Shown: positions 6,598 to 9,392 of the stretch, piece by piece | Layout: every line of letters starts with the position of its first letter | How positions within the stretch are numbered: the stretch's first letter is position 1 | Origin: SZUA-430 sp044375275 | GTDB lineage: Bacteria > Pseudomonadota > Alphaproteobacteria > Micropepsales > Micropepsaceae | Length of the DNA: 9,392 nucleotides | Reading direction: 5' to 3' | Assembly (NCBI GenBank): GCA_044375275.1 | Contig: JBILMZ010000137.1 | Location: 1 to 9,392, forward strand | Notes under the pieces: generated by a model | Database searches by the model: none | What the model saw: only the letters and a program-made list of their open reading frames with translations | Told to the model about the DNA's origin: nothing | Position numbers and translations under genes: made by a program

Positions 6598-7782
6598 ATG
6601 CGTCAGGCCGTCATCGTTTCAACAGCGCGCACAGGATTGGCTAAGTCCTATCGGGGCGGTTTCAACAACACGCACGGCGCGGCGATGGCAGGCCACGCGA
6701 TCAAGCACGCCATCGCGCGCGCAAAGATCGAGCCGGGCGAAGTCGAAGACGTGATCATGGGCTGCGGCCTGCCGGAAGGCGCAACCGGCCAGAACGTCGG
6801 CCGAAACGCCGCGATCTGGGCAGGCTGCCCGGTCACGACATCAGGAACAACAGTCAACCGCTTCTGCTCGTCAGGCCTGCAGTCGATCGCCATGGCCGCG
6901 GGCCGTGTGCTGAACGAAGGCGTGCCGATTGCCATCGGTGCCGGCGTTGAATCGATCTCGCTGGTTCAGGGCAACATGAACATGAACCGCATCATCGAAG
7001 AAAAGCTGATGCAGACCTATCCCGCGCTCTGGATGCCGATGATCGACACGGCCGACATCGTCGCCGCGCGCTACAACATCTCGCGCGAACGCCAGGATCG
7101 CTTCTCCCTGGAAAGCCAGAAGCGCACGGCCGCTGCCCAGCAGGCCAACAAGTTCGCCGACGAAATCGTCCCGATGGAAACCATCATGACGACGACGAAC
7201 AAGGAAACCGGCGAAACGAAGAACGTGCCCTTCACGGTCACGAAGGACGAATGCAATCGCCCCGACACGACCTATGAAGGTCTGGCAGGCCTGAAGCCCG
7301 TCAAGGGCGCGGACAAGTTCGTGACCGCTGGCAACGCCAGCCAGCTCTCGGACGGCGCCTCGGCCAGCGTGGTGATGGAAGCCGGCGAAGCAGCGAAGCG
7401 CGGCCTGAAGCCGCTCGGCATCTTCAAGGGCTTCGCCGTCGCCGGCTGCGAGCCGGATGAAATGGGCATCGGTCCCGTCTTCGCCGTGCCGCGCCTCCTG
7501 CAGCGCGCGGGCCTCAAGGTCCAGGACATCGATCTCTGGGAACTGAACGAAGCCTTCGCCAGCCAGGTCCTGTACTGCATGGACCGCCTCGACATTCCGC
7601 ACGAGAAGCTGAACGTCAATGGCGGCTCGATCTCCGTCGGACATCCGTTCGGCATGACGGGCGCGCGTCTCGTCGGCCACGCGCTGATCGAAGGTCGCCG
7701 CCGCAAGGCCAAGCACGTCGTGATCACGATGTGCATCGGTGGCGGCATGGGGGCAGCAGGCCTCTTTGAAGTCGTTCACTAG
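6598..7782 (+). CDS. Thiolase (acetyl-CoA C-acyltransferase type)
   Basis: The 394-aa cytoplasmic thiolase catalyses the last step of beta-oxidation, thiolytic cleavage of 3-ketoacyl-CoA, or the reverse condensation. The full catalytic set is visible: NRFCSSG with the acyl-accepting Cys90, NEAF (317-320), GGSISVGHPFGMTGAR with His349, and MCIGGGMG with Cys379. The length is typical (about 390-400). The start is secured by GAGGAG (6585-6590), 7 nt before the ATG. The residue pattern suits a degradative FadA/FadI-like thiolase, but a biosynthetic acetoacetyl-CoA thiolase cannot be excluded from motifs alone. A lipoprotein gene follows after 19 nt, probably on the same transcript. Functionally it complements the crotonase and thioesterases at 941-2677, although it lies in a separate transcription unit. 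Confidence 0.95.
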   Translation: MRQAVIVSTARTGLAKSYRGGFNNTHGAAMAGHAIKHAIARAKIEPGEVEDVIMGCGLPEGATGQNVGRNAAIWAGCPVTTSGTTVNRFCSSGLQSIAMAAGRVLNEGVPIAIGAGVESISLVQGNMNMNRIIEEKLMQTYPALWMPMIDTADIVAARYNISRERQDRFSLESQKRTAAAQQANKFADEIVPMETIMTTTNKETGETKNVPFTVTKDECNRPDTTYEGLAGLKPVKGADKFVTAGNASQLSDGASASVVMEAGEAAKRGLKPLGIFKGFAVAGCEPDEMGIGPVFAVPRLLQRAGLKVQDIDLWELNEAFASQVLYCMDRLDIPHEKLNVNGGSISVGHPFGMTGARLVGHALIEGRRRKAKHVVITMCIGGGMGAAGLFEVVH

Positions 7783-7801
7783 AAGCAGGGGAGGAGACGC
7801 G

Positions 7802-8308
7802 ATGCGTCGGATTGGTTTTGCTGTTCTGGCACTGGCCCTGACAACGCTCGGCGGCTGCGACCAGGCATTCCTGCGCGGGTCGTCGCCTGGAACCACGGCG
7901 CCCATCGCCTATGGCCCCGAAACGGAACGCCAGATCGAAAAGTCGATGCAGCGTTACGGCACGCTTCTGCTGTCGATGGATGCCAGCGGTGTCGCCAGCA
8001 TGTACGCGCCCGATGGCATCTGGGAGCGCACGAGTGGCCCGCTGACAGGCCGCGACGCCATTCGCAACGCGCTGGCCAATTCGAACGGCGTGATCGTGCA
8101 GGCCGTGGACATCAAGACATCATACATCTCCTACAATGGCCCTGCCGTGGTGCAGACCGGGGACATCATCCAGACGGTGAAGCTCCCCAACGGCAAGACC
8201 GTGAACTCCGCCGCCCGCTTCGAAGCGACCTGGATCAAGAGTTCAACTGGCGAATGGTGGATCAAGCGCATGTCCACAAGGCCCAACGCCAAGGCGCCGG
8301 GGACCTAG
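7802..8308 (+). CDS. NTF2/SnoaL-like (DUF4440-type) lipoprotein
   Basis: The 168-aa secreted lipoprotein has residues 1-19 as a lipoprotein signal peptide: two Arg, a hydrophobic core, and lipobox Leu16-Gly-Gly-Cys19, where Cys19 would be lipidated. Asp20 at +2 followed by Gln21 is, in E. coli, a pattern that retains lipoproteins in the inner membrane; whether this holds here is inferred. Residues about 40-160 look like a cone-shaped NTF2/SnoaL domain: ERQIEKSMQRYGTLLLSMDASGVASMYA, an LTGRDAIRNAL segment, and a final strand ending GEWWIKRMS. The ATG at 7802 is chosen because GGGGAGGAG (7788-7796) is an excellent ribosome site and gives a proper lipobox; an in-frame ATG at 7739 would overlap the thiolase. 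The ligand or enzymatic role is unknown. Transcription ends at the terminator behind it. Confidence 0.88.
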   Translation: MRRIGFAVLALALTTLGGCDQAFLRGSSPGTTAPIAYGPETERQIEKSMQRYGTLLLSMDASGVASMYAPDGIWERTSGPLTGRDAIRNALANSNGVIVQAVDIKTSYISYNGPAVVQTGDIIQTVKLPNGKTVNSAARFEATWIKSSTGEWWIKRMSTRPNAKAPGT

Positions 8309-8338
8309 CGCATCGCGCGTAAGGTCCCACGCTTTCCG

Positions 8339-8365
8339 ACAGCCGTGGCCTCCGCGGCTGTTTTT
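8339..8365 (+). terminator. Rho-independent terminator
   Basis: ACAGCCG (8339-8345) pairs perfectly with CGGCTGT (8355-8361). The stem extends inward by a T-G wobble and two G-C pairs to a 3-nt loop, and it is followed by TTTTT (8361-8365). It lies 31 nt after the lipoprotein stop and ends the thiolase-lipoprotein unit. Confidence 0.9.
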
Positions 8366-8369
8366 GCGA

Positions 8370-8388
8370 GTGGCTCAGGCTGAGCCAC
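8370..8388. repeat. Perfect 8-bp inverted repeat before the repeat array
   Basis: GTGGCTCA (8370-8377) and TGAGCCAC (8381-8388) are perfect complements around GGC. There is no T-run, so it is not a typical terminator. It lies 4 nt from the first repeat unit and could be a boundary structure of the array or an independent palindrome. Confidence 0.55.
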
Positions 8389-8392
8389 AGCC

Positions 8393-8544
8393 CTGTCTCT
8401 TCCTCGCTTGCGAGGAAGTACCTGCGCACCGCAGGTGCTGCAGGGGATGGAGTTCCTTGGCGCCAGTACTTCTACCGTGGGTAACTCCTCCGTCTGCAGC
8501 ACGCCTGCGGCGCGCGCAGCCACCTCCTCACTCCGTGAGGAGGA
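8393..8544. repeat. Inverted-pair palindromic element, unit 1 (F1-R1)
   Basis: The 152-bp element consists of two half-units facing each other. F1 has hairpin CTTCCTCGC/GCGAGGAAG (8399-8418), hairpin ACCTGCG/CGCAGGT (8420-8436), then GCTGCAG and GGATGGAGTT. R1, read on the minus strand, has hairpin CCTCCTCAC/GTGAGGAGG (8523-8543), a second hairpin (CTGC-A-GCACGCC/GGCGCGC-GCAG, 8494-8519), TGCTGCAG and GGAGGAGTTAC. The centre contains TTGGCGCCA and variable sequence. Near-identical units recur at 9055 and 9215. Confidence 0.9.
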
Positions 8545-8553
8545 AACACGCTC

Positions 8554-8617
8554 CTGTCTCTTCCTCGCTTGCGAGGAAGTACCTGCGCACCGAAGGTGCT
8601 GCAGGGGATGGAGTAAC
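8554..8617 (+). repeat. Solitary half-unit (F2) upstream of the DUF559 gene
   Basis: It starts exactly 161 bp after unit 1. It repeats F1 almost base for base through hairpin 1 (8560-8579), hairpin 2, GCTGCAG and GGATGGAGT, then departs into unrelated sequence. Hairpin 2 carries one change (CGAAGGT for CGCAGGT) that breaks a pair. The partner R half is absent, and the DUF559 gene lies where it would be. Confidence 0.88.
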
Positions 8618-8683
8618 CCCGCACGACATCCTGTTACAATTTCAACGTTGCCCCGTCCCTGAAACTTCGACTCTCATGGGCAC

Positions 8684-9046
8684 ATGGAAAAGCAACTCGG
8701 AACACGGGCCTATGCCCGAACGCTTCGCAAGCACATGCCAGCAGCAGAGGTCGTCCTGTGGTCTCATCTCCGTCGCAAAGCCGTTCTCGGCCTTGGCTTT
8801 CGAAGGCAGTTTCCCATTGGCCCGTACTTCGCCGACTTCGCCTGTCCGGCCATCAGGCTGGTGATTGAGGTGGATGGCTCAATACACAGGACCGAGGCTG
8901 CACAAGCAAGCGACAAACAGCGCCGCTTGTTCCTTGAGAGCCAGGGCTGGCGCGAGATCCGGGTGTCCAACGAAGAAGTGTTTCGCGACCTGGACCGGGT
9001 GCTGGAATACGTGATCGCAACCGCAGTGGAACTCCGCAAGAAGTGA
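8684..9046 (+). CDS. DUF559 family (Vsr-like, PD-(D/E)XK-type) endonuclease
   Basis: The 120-aa protein has the full DUF559 pattern: an N-terminal helix ending LWSHLR (25-30), FRRQFPIGPYFADF (39-52), the strand LVIEVDGSIH (59-68), and GWREIRVSNEEVFRDLDRVLEYV (88-110). Asp51 in ADF and Glu62/Asp64 in EVDG are the likely metal-binding residues of a Vsr-type nuclease fold. The physiological substrate of this family is not established. The usual length is about 110-130 aa, so it is intact. The start is the first ATG in frame; no good Shine-Dalgarno is seen, and a possible -10 TACAAT (8635-8640) has no clear -35. Third-position G/C is only about 57% over the first 42 codons, well below neighbours (about 88% in the crotonase), a sign of separate origin. 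It is flanked on both sides by the palindromic array. Confidence 0.93.
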   Translation: MEKQLGTRAYARTLRKHMPAAEVVLWSHLRRKAVLGLGFRRQFPIGPYFADFACPAIRLVIEVDGSIHRTEAAQASDKQRRLFLESQGWREIRVSNEEVFRDLDRVLEYVIATAVELRKK

Positions 9047-9054
9047 CGAAACCG

Positions 9055-9206
9055 CTGTCTCTTCCTCGCTTGCGAGGAAGTACCTGCGCACCGCAGGTGC
9101 TGCAGGGGATGGAGTTTCTTGGCGCCATGCTTTCACGTTGGGTAACTCCTCCGTCTGCAGCATTGCTTGCGCAATGCGCAGCCACCTCCTCACTCCGTGA
9201 GGAGGA
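9055..9206. repeat. Inverted-pair palindromic element, unit 3 (F3-R3)
   Basis: It starts 8 nt after the DUF559 stop. F3 is nearly identical to F1 (hairpin 1 at 9061-9080). In R3 the terminal hairpin CCTCCTCAC/GTGAGGAGG (9185-9205) is unchanged. The second hairpin is GCATTGC-TTGC-GCAATGC (9160-9177), fully paired but with different bases from R1, inside the same CTGC/GCAG clamp. The centre keeps TTGGCGCCA and then varies. Confidence 0.9.
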
Positions 9207-9214
9207 GCCGCACA

Positions 9215-9368
9215 CTGTTCTCTTCCTCACGCAGTGAGGAAGTACCTGCGCACCGCAGGTGCTGCAGGGGATGGAGTTCCTTGGCGCCAAGTCCTCCGGC
9301 GTGGGTAACTCCTCCGTCTGTAGCACGCCTGCGGCGCGCGCAGCCACCTCCTCACTCCGTGAGGAGGA
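9215..9368. repeat. Inverted-pair palindromic element, unit 4 (F4-R4)
   Basis: It starts 160 bp after unit 3. Hairpin 1 is CTTCCTCAC-GCA-GTGAGGAAG (9222-9242): one pair has changed from G-C to A-T on both sides relative to F1-F3, together with a new loop. The remainder matches unit 1, with R4's terminal hairpin at 9347-9367. The linker GCCGCACA to the next unit is identical to that after unit 3. Confidence 0.9.
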
Positions 9369-9376
9369 GCCGCACA

Positions 9377-9392
9377 CTGTTCTCTTCCTCAC
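9377..9392 (+). repeat. Start of a further repeat unit, cut by the window end
   Basis: CTGTTCTCTTCCTCAC reproduces the first 16 bases of unit 4 (9215-9230), 162 bp later. The array therefore continues beyond the window. Confidence 0.85.

Noticed and set aside
7739..7801. Upstream ATG (7739) as start of the lipoprotein gene
   Set aside because: It lies inside the thiolase gene, has no ribosome site, and would bury the signal peptide; the ATG at 7802 has GGGGAGGAG and a correct lipobox.
6871..7905. 344-aa minus-strand frame opposite the thiolase
   Set aside because: It is a shadow frame; the thiolase frame has all catalytic motifs.
8364..8864. Frames translated from the repeat array (also 8408-8662, 8853-9392 minus and 9043-9237)
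   Set aside because: They simply translate the palindromic repeats, recurring with the repeat period, and have no independent coding evidence.
8393..9392. CRISPR array
   Set aside because: The period is about 161 bp and almost the whole unit is repeated, with no short repeat separated by unique 30-40-bp spacers and no cas genes.

Overview
The window looks like chromosomal DNA of an alphaproteobacterium, most probably a Caulobacterales/Hyphomonadaceae-type organism. This is inferred from the high GC with strongly GC-biased third codon positions, the lipid-catabolic gene content, and the style of the intergenic palindromic repeats. No marker in the window fixes the genus.

Layout. 1-481 has no convincing gene. 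It holds a solitary palindromic half-element (118-190) and short 9-nt tandem repeats. 482-934 is a small Cys-containing frame with a coding-like start that runs antisense through a tRNA-Phe(GAA) gene (725-800, minus strand, own promoter 827-855). 941-5545 is a run of five plus-strand genes: a dienoyl-CoA isomerase-like crotonase, two adjacent PaaI-type hotdog thioesterases, an aldo/keto-reductase-fold protein with a degenerate active site, and a large NTE-like patatin phospholipase with an N-terminal cyclic-nucleotide-binding-type domain. Four of the five are separated by 9-12 nt, so this is probably one or two operons handling acyl lipids. The patatin gene meets a minus-strand haloalkane dehalogenase (5542-6453) tail to tail, both stops lying in one CTAG. 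Divergent from the dehalogenase are a thiolase (6598-7782) and an NTF2/SnoaL-like lipoprotein (7802-8308), closed by a strong intrinsic terminator (8339-8365).

How the genes could work together (inference): the patatin releases fatty acids, the crotonase and thiolase act on acyl-CoAs in beta-oxidation, and the hotdog thioesterases hydrolyse acyl-CoAs that stall or accumulate. The dehalogenase is an independent divergent unit.

The most unusual part is 8390-9392. It is an array of about 152-bp elements with a period of 160-162 bp. Each element is two homologous half-units in inverted orientation. Each half-unit has two hairpins followed by TGCTGCAG and a GGAG-rich tail. Stem bases change in compensating pairs between copies. 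Embedded where one half-unit is missing is a DUF559 (Vsr-like, PD-(D/E)XK-type) endonuclease gene with lower GC3 than its neighbours. A diverged solitary half-unit lies 8 kb upstream. This resembles in outline a REP/BIME-type palindromic repeat family, but paired with a DUF559 nuclease instead of a RAYT transposase. It is the best candidate here for an undescribed system.
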